From NCBI GenBank assembly GCA_023014365.1, contig JAEBUN010000024.1, positions 186,001 through 250,000 of the forward strand: DNA of 64,000 bases, written 5' to 3'. Origin of the DNA: Lepiota brunneoincarnata. Lineage: Eukaryota > Basidiomycota > Agaricomycetes > Agaricales > Agaricaceae. The notes beneath the pieces are model-generated. The model made no database searches. It saw nothing but the letters and a program-made list of their open reading frames with translations, and had not been told where the DNA came from. This document shows positions 23,161 through 32,896 of this stretch, piece by piece. The position numbers and the translations under genes are program-made. Position 1 is the stretch's first letter. Every line of letters starts with the position of its first letter.

Positions 23161-24285
23161 ATGGCCTCCTCCGCAAAAATCAATACACCCCCAACCTTTA
23201 ATGGAGAGACCGACTACTTCCGCCTCTGGAAGGATGCAGTACAACTATACATCGATGCAAAGCCAGGAGCCTTTTCCGATGACAAGACCAAGATACAATT
23301 CGCCCTTTCATACATGTCCACCGGCCCCGCCGCAACATGGAGAGGAGCATTCTTGGAATCAAACAAAGAACTTGATGGAAGCCAGACCCTTCCGACATGG
23401 AAGAAATTTCTCGAAGGACTCGATACATCCTTCGCCCCAAACAATGTCCCCGCCGACGCAATGGACAGAATCCGCCACCCTCAAACAGAATGGACGATAT
23501 ATCGACGATTACATATCCCAGTTCCAGATACTTGCCTATCAGGCCGACCTTGGAGATGGAGTGGCGGCGGTCAACTATTTCAAGAACGGGCTGGATCGCC
23601 CCGTCGCAATCAAGACAATTAGCCTCAATCCAGGAAACAAACTCAGCGACTGGTTCAAGCAAGCTCGAACAGCATATCAAATACTACAAACTCAACGCGA
23701 CTATATGCAAACTCGAGGAACTCCCTCGTTTCCAACGACTTCGCGCACTCGCCCATTTAAAGGGAAAAGAAATGCTTTACGCGCCGTGTCCCACTGCCCT
23801 ATCAAGCAACAGACCCTAACGCAATGGATATTGACCAACTTGCCGAAGCAGTCTACAACCTCGACTTTGAGGACGAGCCAGATCTACTCGCCGAGGAAGC
23901 TGATGAAGACGAGGAGACCGAAGAAGACAGACTCCACCAGTTGGTACAAGAACGCACCCGCGAAGCCCTCAATGCAATCCTCACGGACGCCCAAAGAAAG
24001 GATCTCAAAGAAAAGAGATGCTTCAACTGCCGCAAGACTGGACACTTCGCCCGCGAATGCCCCACCAAGAAGACAATATATCGCCGATCCGAATTACCCC
24101 GCAATTTGGATGCCAGAAACCGGTCAAATGCGATATCCAGAAGAAGACAAGCAAGCTACAGGAAAAAGAACTCACTATACAACATACTAGAAGATGCAAC
24201 CGACGAAGAAGTCGAGGACATCTATGAACATTTTGCAAATGAATCCAACCACCCAGATGCCCCTCTGGTTAAGGATTTTGCCTAA
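23161..24285 (+). pseudogene. gag of chromovirus B (two frameshifts)
   Basis: The structural protein begins MASSAKINTPPTFNGETDYF; the same frame is open further upstream and reads as a proline/serine-rich gag N-terminus, so the true start may be earlier. The capsid-like core moves to the next frame near 23,480 (from DAMDRIR to LKQNGRYIDDYISQF) and returns near 23,780 (to LPYQATDPNAMDIDQ). The nucleocapsid end has one zinc knuckle, CFNCRKTGHFAREC. Two compensating one-base shifts break an otherwise continuous protein. They could be real mutations or homopolymer sequencing errors. Confidence 0.82.
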
Positions 24286-24446
24286 GGAGACTAGCCACCA
24301 CGTCTAGCCCTCCACAAAGACCTCCTTCCCTTTCCTATTCACAAAAAGATATTAATGTTGTAAAGTTACAGGAATCGTCAGCACGTGTAATACATCTACC
24401 CTGTCGAATCCGAAAACACAAATTCGCTAAGGAAGGACCCAAAAGC

Positions 24447-27400
24447 GTGGAACTACTCGCCCTACTCGACTCAGGAGCAGCAGGAAACTTCATTGACCCT
24501 GGAATGGTCAAACAACATTCATTCAAAACAACACCCCTCGATCGACCCATCGAAGTACGAAATGCCGATGGATCTGTTAACGAAAATGGAACAGCCACCC
24601 ACTACACGACCCTCAACCTAACGGTTAACGGGAAGAATATGGAGATCAAACCAAAGGTAGTCTCCCTCGGAAGCCCAAGACTCATCCTTGGATTCCCTTG
24701 GCTTGCAGAACACAACCCAGACATCGACTGGGATGCCAAACAACTACGCTGGAGAAAAGAACGTTGGGACAACACTATATTCCGAGAACTCATCCAATCC
24801 ATGGAACCCGATTGGATCTACAACGACCAACTCAACCACATCTCCACACTAGAGCCCACAAGTTTCGAAGAAATCAACTTCAAAGCCTCCGCATCACAAT
24901 TCCTCGCCGTACAACACGGAGAAAAGAAAAATGACGACCCAAGAAAAGTCGTACCCACGGAATTCCACGAATACCTCCCAGTATTTAGCAAGAAACAAGC
25001 CGAACGATTCCCCCCACAACGACCATGGGATCACAAAATTGAACTCAAGGAATCATTCAAACCAATTGCCATGAAGTCTTACCGACTCTCCCTCAATGAA
25101 GAAAAGGAACTCGACACGTTCCTAGAAGAAAACCTTCAAAAGGGATACATTCGACCATCCGAATTGCCAATGGCATCACCTTTCTTCTTCGTAGGAAAGA
25201 AAGATGGAAAACTACGCCCCTGTCAAGACTACAGGTACCTCAACGAGCATACCGTCAAAAATGCATACAACCTTCCCCTCATCTCTCATATTCTCGACAA
25301 ACTCCGAGGATCGAAATACTTTACCAAACTCGACGTACGAGCAGGATACAACAACATCCGCATACGCAAAGGAGATGAATGGAAAGGAGCCTTCAGGACA
25401 CCCCGAGGATTATTCGAACCCACAGTCATGTTCTTTGGAATGTGTAACTCCCCAGCAACATTCCAAACCATGATGGACTCATTATTCCGAAAACTCATCG
25501 ACAATGGAGGAGTAATCGTTTACATGGACGACATCCTCATTCACGCAAAAACAAAACAAGAACTTCGATGCCTCACAAGAGAAGTACTCAAAATACTCAA
25601 GGACAACGATCTATACCTCAAAACCGAGAAATGCGAATTCGAACGACAACGACTCGAATATCTAGGAGTTATTATCACTCCCGACTCAGTTTCGATGGAC
25701 CCAGCAAAGCTCAAAGGCATCGCTGAATGGCCAACACCAACTACCCCACGCGACGTACGAAAATTCATAGGATTTTGCAACTTCTACCGAAAATTCATAC
25801 ACCAATACGCCACATGGGCAAAACCTCTCAATGCCCTAATGTCCAAAACCAAGAAATTCGAATGGACAGAAGAATGCCAGAACGCCTTCGATACTCTCAA
25901 GAGAAAATTCCAAAGCGAACCGGTATTAATGGTCCCCGACCGAGACAAACCCTTCGAAATCGAATGCGACGCATCACTATTTGCATCAGGAGCAGTCCTA
26001 CTTCAACGCGACGACAATGGAGTTAAACACCCAGTCGCATACTTCTCGAAAGGATTCTCACCAGCCGAACGTAACTATCATTGCTCCGAACAGGAACTCT
26101 TCGCCATTATCCGAGCACTCAAAGAATGGCATCACCACATAGAAGGATCATCACACAAGACCATCATATGGTCAGATCACGACAACCTTCGCCGCTGGAG
26201 AAAACCTGAAGACCTCAGCAGAAGACAAGCCCGATGGATTGCCTACATGCAACGATTTGACATCGAAATCTGACATATCCCTGGAAAGAAAAACGGACCA
26301 GCAGATGCCCTTTCCAGACGACCCGATCATGAACCCAAGACAAGAGACAACAAACAGGTCGTTGCACTCCCTGACAAATTCTTCACCCCAGAACAGCCAC
26401 AACATATCCATATTATCGACGAAAACACTAAAAAGGAAATAAAAGAGCTGTGGAAGAAGAAGAAACAGACCGACATCGCCCAAGAAGACGACTCAGGACA
26501 CCCACGCGTCCAAGGAAAGCTATTTATACCACAAGATTTACACCTCAGACGCCGCTTACTGCAAAGAGTACACGACTCACCTACCGCAGGACACCCTGGA
26601 ATCGCAGAAACAACTAGAAAACTCCAGGAATACGCCTACTGGCCCGGGATGCGATCATTTGTCAAAAACTACGTCAAAGGATGTGGTGCTTGCCAACAAT
26701 ACAAGATCAATCGCCACCCCCTAAAACCACCGCTTCAACCTATCCCTGGACCCCGTTCCACCCGTCCATTCTCGAACATCTCGATGGATCTTATCACAGA
26801 CCTACCCCCGGACGGACCCCATGATTCTATACTGGTCGTGGTCGACCAGCTTACGAAGGGGATAATTCTAGAACCTACTGCGAAAACCGCCAACGCGGAC
26901 AAGATCGCCGAAATTCTTATCAAACGGCTATTCTCTAGATTTGGCCTTCCCGAGAAAGTTCTCAGTGATCGCGACCCCAGATTCGCTGCCAAATCCATGA
27001 AAGAATTCTACAAACAACTCGGAATCGAACAAGCACTCTCTACCGCCTACCACCCCCAGACAGACGGACAAACAGAGCGATTTAATCAAGAAATAGAACT
27101 CTACCTTGGCATCTATTGCTCATCGAACCCGAACAAATGGGTAAAGGCACTCCCACTCCTGGAATATGTCCACAACTCGAAAACACATGCCGAACACCAA
27201 CATACCCCATTTGAACTCCTCTATGGATCAAGCCCCAAAGGATTTCCGACCTCCGAGGAGCCAACGAACATTCCAGCAATAGGAGAGAAGTTTAAATACC
27301 TCGCCAAGATACGCCAAGAAGCCCAAGCTGTGCATGAACAAGCCAGACTAAAAATGGCTGCAAGATATAACCGGCCAGATATCAATCTAAAAGTTGGACA

Positions 27401-27941
27401 GAAGGTTTGGCTCGACAACCGCAACCTCCCAATTCAGTATGCCTCAAAGAAACTGGCCCAACGCCGAGAAGGTCCCTTCACCATAACAAGAAAACTCGGA
27501 CCTGTAACCTATGAACTAAAATTACCCATCAAATGGAAGATCCACAACAAGTTCCATGCGAGCCTCCTAATGCCTGCAGAAGAGAACGACACACATGGGG
27601 AATACAACACAGCCCCACCACCCGACCTTGTAAATGGAGAAGAAGAATACGAGGTCGAGTCAATACTGCGCCACAGAAAATTCCGAAACAAGTATCAATT
27701 CCTAGTCAGATGGAAAGGATACCTTCCCACCGAGGATTCCTGGGAGCCAGAAGCAAACCTGGAGAACGCCAAGGAAGTCATTGAAGAATATAAAAGGGCC
27801 CACAAATTAGACAACCCCACCAATGACCCAACCACCCAACACTCGAGCAACCACTCCAGACCTCCCAGAGCCAGACAACGATGGACGCCTTCTCATCCGG
27901 GAAAGAATCATATCCCTGGCGAACCGCGTCGAAGGAAATAG
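24447..27941 (+). pseudogene. pol of chromovirus B: protease, RT, RNase H, integrase, chromodomain
   Basis: One frame carries all enzymes. Protease: LALLDSGAAGNFIDPG. RT: PCQDYRYLNEHTVKNAYN, VIVYMDDILIHAKT. RNase H: FEIECDASLFASGAVL. Integrase: zinc-binding region GHPGIAETTRKLQ and CGACQQYK, catalytic DLITDLP, SDRDPRF, TDGQTERFNQEIE. Chromodomain: YEVESILRHRKFRNKYQF followed by VRWKGYLPTEDSWEPE. A single TGA at 26271-26273 interrupts it between RNase H and integrase, where relatives have an Arg before HIPGK, so CGA to TGA is the likely cause. The frame is open upstream of 24447. Its last 119 bases overlap the start of ORFa. Confidence 0.93.
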
Positions 27942-29037
27942 CCAACCTAACCCTGCCACCAATACCGTTGACGACCAACCAGACAGGACCAACAGTCCTT
28001 ATATCATCCGGCATACCTTCCTTCCCTCCAACCAACCCGAGATACGATCCATCCTTCTACACGAAGTTCCCTTTCATATTACCGGAACCCGTCTTAAACG
28101 CAGTCCAGCGATGGTACCCCTGGTTGACACCTGCTGGAAGACATTTACTGCTCTTCTGTATCACAAGCGCCTCGTCCACGACCGAGCAACAGAATTCGAA
28201 AAACTATGCGCCACTATTCTTTCTAGCGCAACAGAGGAACAGGACCGCAATACCATTTCTGCCATGCTATCAACCGCTCTCACTGAATTCCCGTTCGAGA
28301 GTCCGATCCCAAGCCCGAGCAATGGAAGCGGAAGTCAGGACCGCCCTATCCTACCTATCGGGACCACCACCCAACCTTCCAACCCTCCCATGGTGGATAC
28401 GAGTAACCAACCATCAAGTGTTGTACAAACTATATCTGCTTCTAATGACGCCCCCATCGGGACTACCACCACTCACTTATCCACCACCCGAACTCGCTGC
28501 AATTGCTACCGTCGATTCGGCCATATCAAAGCAGGATGCCCGCGCTACCAATGTCGATATTGTCGAAAGATTGCCCCAGGCCATTACGAGAAGCACTGCG
28601 AGAGAAACCCTTACCAGCATCAACCCGCAAGTATGGTACCTGGCCTGTATCGCCGCCCACGAGGAATACCAAGCAGAGCTCGATCCCTCACACGCGAAAC
28701 CACAAACAACAATATTCGACACATTGTTGCAAGCACCGAGCAGCGCCCCGCTTCAGCCAGACCCCTCCGCACCCAAATTCAAAATGCCCCCGTCGTCATT
28801 CCGACCACCAACGCCACCACCACATCTGCTAGTGGAAGCCACCGACTTCCTGAATCGATCCTTCGGCACACCCGCCACCATTCACTCCAGAGAACCCATC
28901 GTCATCGACCTCACCCAAGACCCGCCATCCCCAGACCACCAAGCTACCGAAGCGACTCCCCAGAACCCGACCCATACTTCGACTGGGACCCCATCGCCGA
29001 ATCAAATATTACAGGAGAGCCTGTCGGACTATACTGA
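27823..29037 (+). CDS. ORFa: extra 3' ORF of chromovirus B with zinc knuckles
   Basis: A 404-residue open frame that starts inside the end of pol. Its middle encodes a cysteine-rich block: CNCYRRFGHIKAGC, a slightly irregular knuckle, then CRYCRKIAPGHYEKHC (CX2CX6HX4C). The homologous ORF in A and A3 has CIQCRHTGHWAMDC and CLGCKQYAPGHYSYDC, and both proteins end near AESNITGEP, so the ORFs are homologous across two diverged families. The rest is Pro/Thr/Ser-rich. Zinc knuckles suggest RNA or DNA binding, but the role is unknown. It sits where some elements carry env, yet I see no signal peptide or membrane segment. Confidence 0.7.
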   Translation: MTQPPNTRATTPDLPEPDNDGRLLIRERIISLANRVEGNSQPNPATNTVDDQPDRTNSPYIIRHTFLPSNQPEIRSILLHEVPFHITGTRLKRSPAMVPLVDTCWKTFTALLYHKRLVHDRATEFEKLCATILSSATEEQDRNTISAMLSTALTEFPFESPIPSPSNGSGSQDRPILPIGTTTQPSNPPMVDTSNQPSSVVQTISASNDAPIGTTTTHLSTTRTRCNCYRRFGHIKAGCPRYQCRYCRKIAPGHYEKHCERNPYQHQPASMVPGLYRRPRGIPSRARSLTRETTNNNIRHIVASTEQRPASARPLRTQIQNAPVVIPTTNATTTSASGSHRLPESILRHTRHHSLQRTHRHRPHPRPAIPRPPSYRSDSPEPDPYFDWDPIAESNITGEPVGLY

Positions 29038-29452
29038 GGATATGTCTGATGAGGACATCAGACCTTACGAAGGGGATAATGTTATGAACAGTCCAGACCG
29101 GGAGGAACAAGAATTACTGTTCGACTTTACAAGATGGGTACAGGAGACTACAGACCAACTACGGGCACAAGAATACGAAGACGAGGAAGGGGAATACTAC
29201 ACCGCCATGCAGGACCTGGCGAGAGAAGCAGGAATGGAGATAACCTTGGAGGATATATTGGAATACCCCGAGGACGAGGAAGATAACCATGGATCAACCG
29301 ATCCAACCTCCGATACGGATGGAAGCACCGAGAGAATGGAGAGCGAGAATGGAGAAGACTCCATGGAGATACAATCGGGAGAAGGAGATTATGAGTCAGA
29401 GGAAAGCGATGGAACATCGCACAGCAGTAGCGAGAGTACTGACTCATTGTAA
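27881..29452 (+). CDS. ORFb: overlapping 3' ORF of chromovirus B reading into U3
   Basis: A 523-residue open frame, +1 relative to ORFa, overlapping almost all of it. It begins MDAFSSGKESYPWRTASKEI, contains IVIDLTQDPPSPDH, and crosses the LTR boundary at 29080 without a stop. Its last 121 or so residues, from MNSPDREEQE to SSSESTDSL, are encoded by U3 and are strongly acidic. The U3-encoded part is also open in the 5' LTR and largely in a diverged relic at 48.2 kb. A caveat: the element is C-rich and G-poor on this strand, so stop codons are scarce by composition. Function unknown. Confidence 0.6.
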   Translation: MDAFSSGKESYPWRTASKEIANLTLPPIPLTTNQTGPTVLISSGIPSFPPTNPRYDPSFYTKFPFILPEPVLNAVQRWYPWLTPAGRHLLLFCITSASSTTEQQNSKNYAPLFFLAQQRNRTAIPFLPCYQPLSLNSRSRVRSQARAMEAEVRTALSYLSGPPPNLPTLPWWIRVTNHQVLYKLYLLLMTPPSGLPPLTYPPPELAAIATVDSAISKQDARATNVDIVERLPQAITRSTARETLTSINPQVWYLACIAAHEEYQAELDPSHAKPQTTIFDTLLQAPSSAPLQPDPSAPKFKMPPSSFRPPTPPPHLLVEATDFLNRSFGTPATIHSREPIVIDLTQDPPSPDHQATEATPQNPTHTSTGTPSPNQILQESLSDYTEDMSDEDIRPYEGDNVMNSPDREEQELLFDFTRWVQETTDQLRAQEYEDEEGEYYTAMQDLAREAGMEITLEDILEYPEDEEDNHGSTDPTSDTDGSTERMESENGEDSMEIQSGEGDYESEESDGTSHSSSESTDSL

Positions 29453-29777
29453 TATAAATAATGCTAGGATGCCATCAGCCAGGATGTGCATCATGGTCAG
29501 GACTGCGCACGACCAGTAGAACAGCCAAGTAACCTATAACGAGTATATAGCATCTCATAGGTATATAAGGCCTGTACAAGTAGAGATTAAAGCCTCAAGC
29601 TTTAATCCTGTTAACAGCGGTCGTTTACCTCTCTGCCTTGACTTGGCGTCTTCCCTCGTTATCTCATTGAGCGCGATCCACTAAGCTCTATAAGGCCAAC
29701 CGTCTCAGACACCTTGTAGAGTGATTGAAGGCCGTCTCCAGTTATCCTCGGATACAGAAGGAGCACGGATCATAACA
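29080..29777 (+). repeat. 3' LTR of chromovirus B
   Basis: 698 bp, preceded by the purine-rich GAAGGGGATAA (a candidate polypurine tract) and followed by the target duplication TGAGA. It differs from the 5' LTR at about five positions. Confidence 0.95.
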
Positions 29778-32148
29778 TGAGAGGTTTTTCCAGCCATTAT
29801 GTCCATGGCGATGGAGTTGAGTTTGACAGGTCGTCGTAGGGTTCTGAGGAGTTTGGAAAAGTCTTGGTGATTGATTTGTGGTTTCCAAGAAAACGTCTTG
29901 GTCTTCCAGTTGATGTCGGAATTGTATTGTTCCAGTCAGGGAAATCCGATGATGAGGTCTTTCTCACCGGTATTTGTGACGTACGCTTCTAGCGTGCAAT
30001 CTCTTCCATCAATGATGGTTCTGATTTTGATGTATTCATGGATCTTGCCATGTTGATTATCAGTTCCGTCAACGTTACTGAGTGGAATTGGTTGGTCCAG
30101 CCGTTTGGTTTGATAACCATGTCGTTCAACGACTTTGTGGGAGATGAAGTTCCCTTGGGCTCCTGAATCTATCAGGGCGGTGATGGCCACGGGTTTCGAT
30201 GTCCGTTCACTCCAAATCTCGATGGGTAAGAAAAGGGATCGTTTATTCAGGGATAGTCGTAATTGTACAGAGTTTATTGAGAAAATGTCCTTCTGGGAGT
30301 GAGAGTATGAAATGTCCTTCTGAGTTCTGGAACGTGCAGGGGCACATCTGTCGACAGCGTTCCTTTTTAAAAATCCTGGAATGGACACATCTCCGGGTCC
30401 TCAGCTAGCGCGGAGTGGAGTTCTTGTTGGAGTTCAGGATCGAGATCATCGACCATTTGGCGCATCTGAGATGCAACTTCTGCAACGGCAAGGGAATACT
30501 TGCGTTGCGGTGATTGTTGGGCGTTCCGGTTTGGAAATCCAGGACGAGTGTTTTGTTGTCCAGGAAAGGGACAGTTGGGGTTTCTCGCAGGACGAGGAGG
30601 ATTGGTGCGCATTCCTGGGAAGCGTCTAGTTGGCAGTGGTTGAGGGCATTTGCTGACCCAATGATCTTTGGCTCCACATCGGAAGCATTCCTGGTTTTGG
30701 TATGATTTCATTTGTTGTCTGGTGACAACGGCATCTAACTCCAATGGTTCTTGTATGGAGTTTTCTTCGGTATATTCTGGTTGTGGGATTTCGGGATAAG
30801 GATCCTCAAATCCTTCTTCTATTGTGACATGGTCTACTTCCATGGCATGTGGGTCACGTGGAGTGAATCGTGGAGCATTGCTCCTTTGGTAGAATTGTGC
30901 GTAGGGCACGTTGTTGTTTGGACAGCTTAGTCCGCGGTTGGGTTGGTATTGGTTCTTCTGGGGAAATGTATTTCTGGGGGTGCCATAGAGGGCATTGATT
31001 TGGTGGAAATTGTCATCGAGTTTATTGGCTCAGGTGTACCAAGCAGTGATAGTTGTCGGAGGGTTCTCCGATTTGTCGATTTTCATGGCAATGCGACGGT
31101 TGATTGCCTTGCGGTATAGATTGATCAATGTGCGATCTTCATTTAGTCCGGATTGACGGACGAGTTCTTTGAACTGAGCATTGAATTCAGTCATTGGTTT
31201 GCCTGCTTGGTGCAGGGTTTGAAGTCTGGTATGCATGTACGCATGTTCGTCTGCTGGGGTGAAGTCGGCCCTAAGTCGAGCGGTGAAGTTGTCCCATGAT
31301 TCAATGGCTATGGGTTGCCCTTGTTGAGTTTGGGCATTTCTCTCGTGGAGGTATTGTCTAGCCCAGGCTCGGGCATCTCCTGATTGCATCGTCGAAAGGA
31401 CAAATAGGGTCCTAGTGAGGTTGGTGTTGTAAGTGGTCGCATTAGCGAGCACATAAACTTCACATTGGAAGATCCAATCCTCGAATAGTCTTCTAGTTCC
31501 ATCGAAGGCGATGGGTTTGAGGAGTCCTAACTCCTTTGGGGTAGCTGCAGCGGCTATTATTTGTGATTGTCCATGTAGTGGTGGCGGTGGTGGTGATGGT
31601 GGTTGTGTTGGTCGCAAAGGAGGAGCTGGTAGGGCTAAGGGTGCGATGGGTAATGCAGGTGGTTGTGGATCGGGATCTGATTGGTTGTCGTCTGTTATGT
31701 AGATGTCTGAATCGTTATCTATGGGAGTTTTTCCTCGGTTGAGTTTGACAAAGGCTTCGTGTCTTGAAAGGAGATTCTCTTCAGAACCTGTGAGTTCTCT
31801 TGGTTGTTGTACAGCTTGTTGAAGTCTTTTAAGTTCAAGTGGGGAAAGCTGGTTTGCGATGATATCGCGTTTTTCTTGTTCTTCACGTTGTCTTTGTTTT
31901 TCGGCTAATGCAGCTGAGAAACTTGATGATGTTGTTGGGACTAGTTGAATGGATGTTGATGCACGTGGTTTAGGTGAATCAAATGGGGATGGGGGATAGA
32001 ATGGGGATGGTGTCTGAGCAGGGATAGGGTTTCTTCTGGGATCTGGGTTTTGAGTTCCTGATCCTGAGATTCTGCTTCTCGATTTGGGAGGGGGGGGTGA
32101 TGGGGATTCTTGGGCCGAGAATTTCTTTGGAGGCGTGGTGATATTTGT
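29778..32148 (-). pseudogene. gag and protease of chromovirus A
   Basis: On the minus strand, gag begins just after the ORF0 stop with a proline-rich and coiled region (AALAEKQRQREEQEKRD). It continues through a capsid-like core (KELGLLKPIAFDGTRRLFED and ARAWARQYLHERNAQTQQGQ) to the zinc knuckle CFRCGAKDHWVSKC. Protease follows with ALIDSGAQGNFISHKVVERH. Stops lie at 31030-31032 (TGA) and 29936-29938 (TGA where the sister copy has Trp). The reading continues on the far side of element B in RT. No ATG is evident near the gag start in this copy. Confidence 0.85.
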
Positions 32149-32478
32149 CTAGTGATCAATTATCGCTAGAAGTATGAAGAATTGGGTGGCGATTATGGAT
32201 ATTCCTGAATATAGGTTCCACGATCTGACGACACAGCAGTGGCAGGGGCACGTGATGCGTTTGAGTTCTAGGGTGATGATTTGGTAGGCGATGAGGGTGG
32301 CGGTAGAAGTGAAAACGAAAATGAGTAGGTAAGCCAGATCTTCTGGCGGGGAGAGGTTGAGGGATGTAGCGATAGCTACACAGAGAGGTGGTTTTCTTTC
32401 GTATGTTGTTTTGAATGACCAGGGTACCTTGACATGTTCAGTACATCGGCAGAACAGAGTAGAGTAGAGGGCAAGCAA
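32149..32478 (-). CDS. ORF0: hydrophobic leader ORF upstream of gag in chromovirus A
   Basis: A 109-codon open stretch between the primer site and gag, in the same frame as gag and separated from it by one TAG (32149-32151). It predicts two membrane segments (LAYLLIFVFTSTATLIAY and ISIIATQFFILLAIID) and a cysteine cluster CPCHCC. The sister copy A2 keeps the same length, segments and TAG. There is no ATG; the frame stays open upstream through the primer site into U5 and gives the hydrophobic SAAYLLLALYSTLFC. Whether it is translated is unknown. Confidence 0.45.
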   Translation of the reverse strand: MLALYSTLFCRCTEHVKVPWSFKTTYERKPPLCVAIATSLNLSPPEDLAYLLIFVFTSTATLIAYQIITLELKRITCPCHCCVVRSWNLYSGISIIATQFFILLAIIDH

Positions 32479-32494
32479 GAGATAAGCAGCAGAG

Positions 32495-32506
32495 TATCTT
32501 AGTGTT
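32495..32506 (-). other. Putative self-priming primer binding site of chromovirus A
   Basis: On the minus strand AACACTAAGATA lies next to the 5' LTR end. Its reverse complement TATCTTAGTGTT occurs within that LTR (minus strand, 32678-32667), about 33 nt after TATATAAGG, where the transcript would start. Confidence 0.65.
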
Positions 32507-32507
32507 T

Positions 32508-32891
32508 TGTTACCCGGGTTAGGGGTTTGCTCTTGAGTAGCATGGCATTCGTGGCAAGATGTCTATACAGACTTGGTCTTGTCCTACTAGGCATGACTTA
32601 GAGATGACAAAGCACTATAGTCCAGCCGGTTTAAGGGCAAAGAGATATAGGAGGCAAGAACTGTATAACACTAAGATAAGGATACAAGGTATTGTACTGT
32701 ATCCTTATATACTTCTAAGTGTGGCTATACTCCTACTATAATAGTCCGGACCAAGGTAACTATGAGTCAGAGATAAGAGACATGAGGCATATGGTAAGAA
32801 TCGTCCTTCTGATGTACACTACTGATAGTTTCATAGTGACATGGGAAATGTAGCTAAAAATAACTGTCCTTCTGATGGAATTCTGATAACA
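32508..32891 (-). repeat. 5' LTR of chromovirus A
   Basis: 384 bp with termini TGTTACCC and GATAACA on the plus strand, followed by the target duplication ACCAT. Compared with the 3' LTR I count 12 differences, all transitions. Confidence 0.92.
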
Positions 32892-32896
32892 ACCAT

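Larger units (their letters stand above)
21536..29777 (+). mobile_element. Chromovirus B: young full-length Ty3/gypsy element nested in A
   Basis: Two 698-bp LTRs (21536-22233, 29080-29777) start TGTTATGAAC and end GATCATAACA. The flanks carry the 5-bp duplication TGAGA (21531-21535 and 29778-29782). The sister copy A2 of the host element still has the unoccupied site near 44,990-45,010, reading TGGGA. The LTRs differ at about five of 698 positions, so B is younger than A. Order: LTR, primer site, gag, protease-RT-RNase H-integrase-chromodomain, overlapping ORFa/ORFb, LTR. Gag has two frameshifts and pol one TGA, so this copy is probably not autonomous as it stands. Confidence 0.96.
16481..32891 (-). 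mobile_element. Chromovirus A: full-length Ty3/gypsy element, split by element B
   Basis: Two 384-bp LTRs (16481-16864 and 32508-32891) begin TGTTACCC and end GATAACA on the plus strand. The flanking 5 bp are ACCAT at 16476-16480 and ACCAT at 32892-32896, a perfect target-site duplication. The coding strand is minus: ORF0, gag, protease, RT, RNase H, integrase, chromodomain, then a 3' ORF pair. Removing element B with its duplicated 5 bp leaves about 8.16 kb. By eye the LTRs differ at 12 sites, all transitions, so the insertion is not recent. Several TGA codons interrupt the genes, so this copy cannot move on its own. Confidence 0.95.

Noticed and set aside
22424..24190. 588-codon open frame across the gag region of element B
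   Set aside because: Only the part near 23,480-23,780 reads as Gag; the rest is open in a shadow frame because the strand is C-rich and G-poor. The frame starting MASSAKINTPP has the Gag-like N-terminus and the knuckle end.
27823..29452. An envelope gene in the 3' ORF position of element B
   Set aside because: Neither ORFa nor ORFb shows a signal peptide, a furin-like site or a C-terminal membrane anchor; ORFa has zinc knuckles instead.
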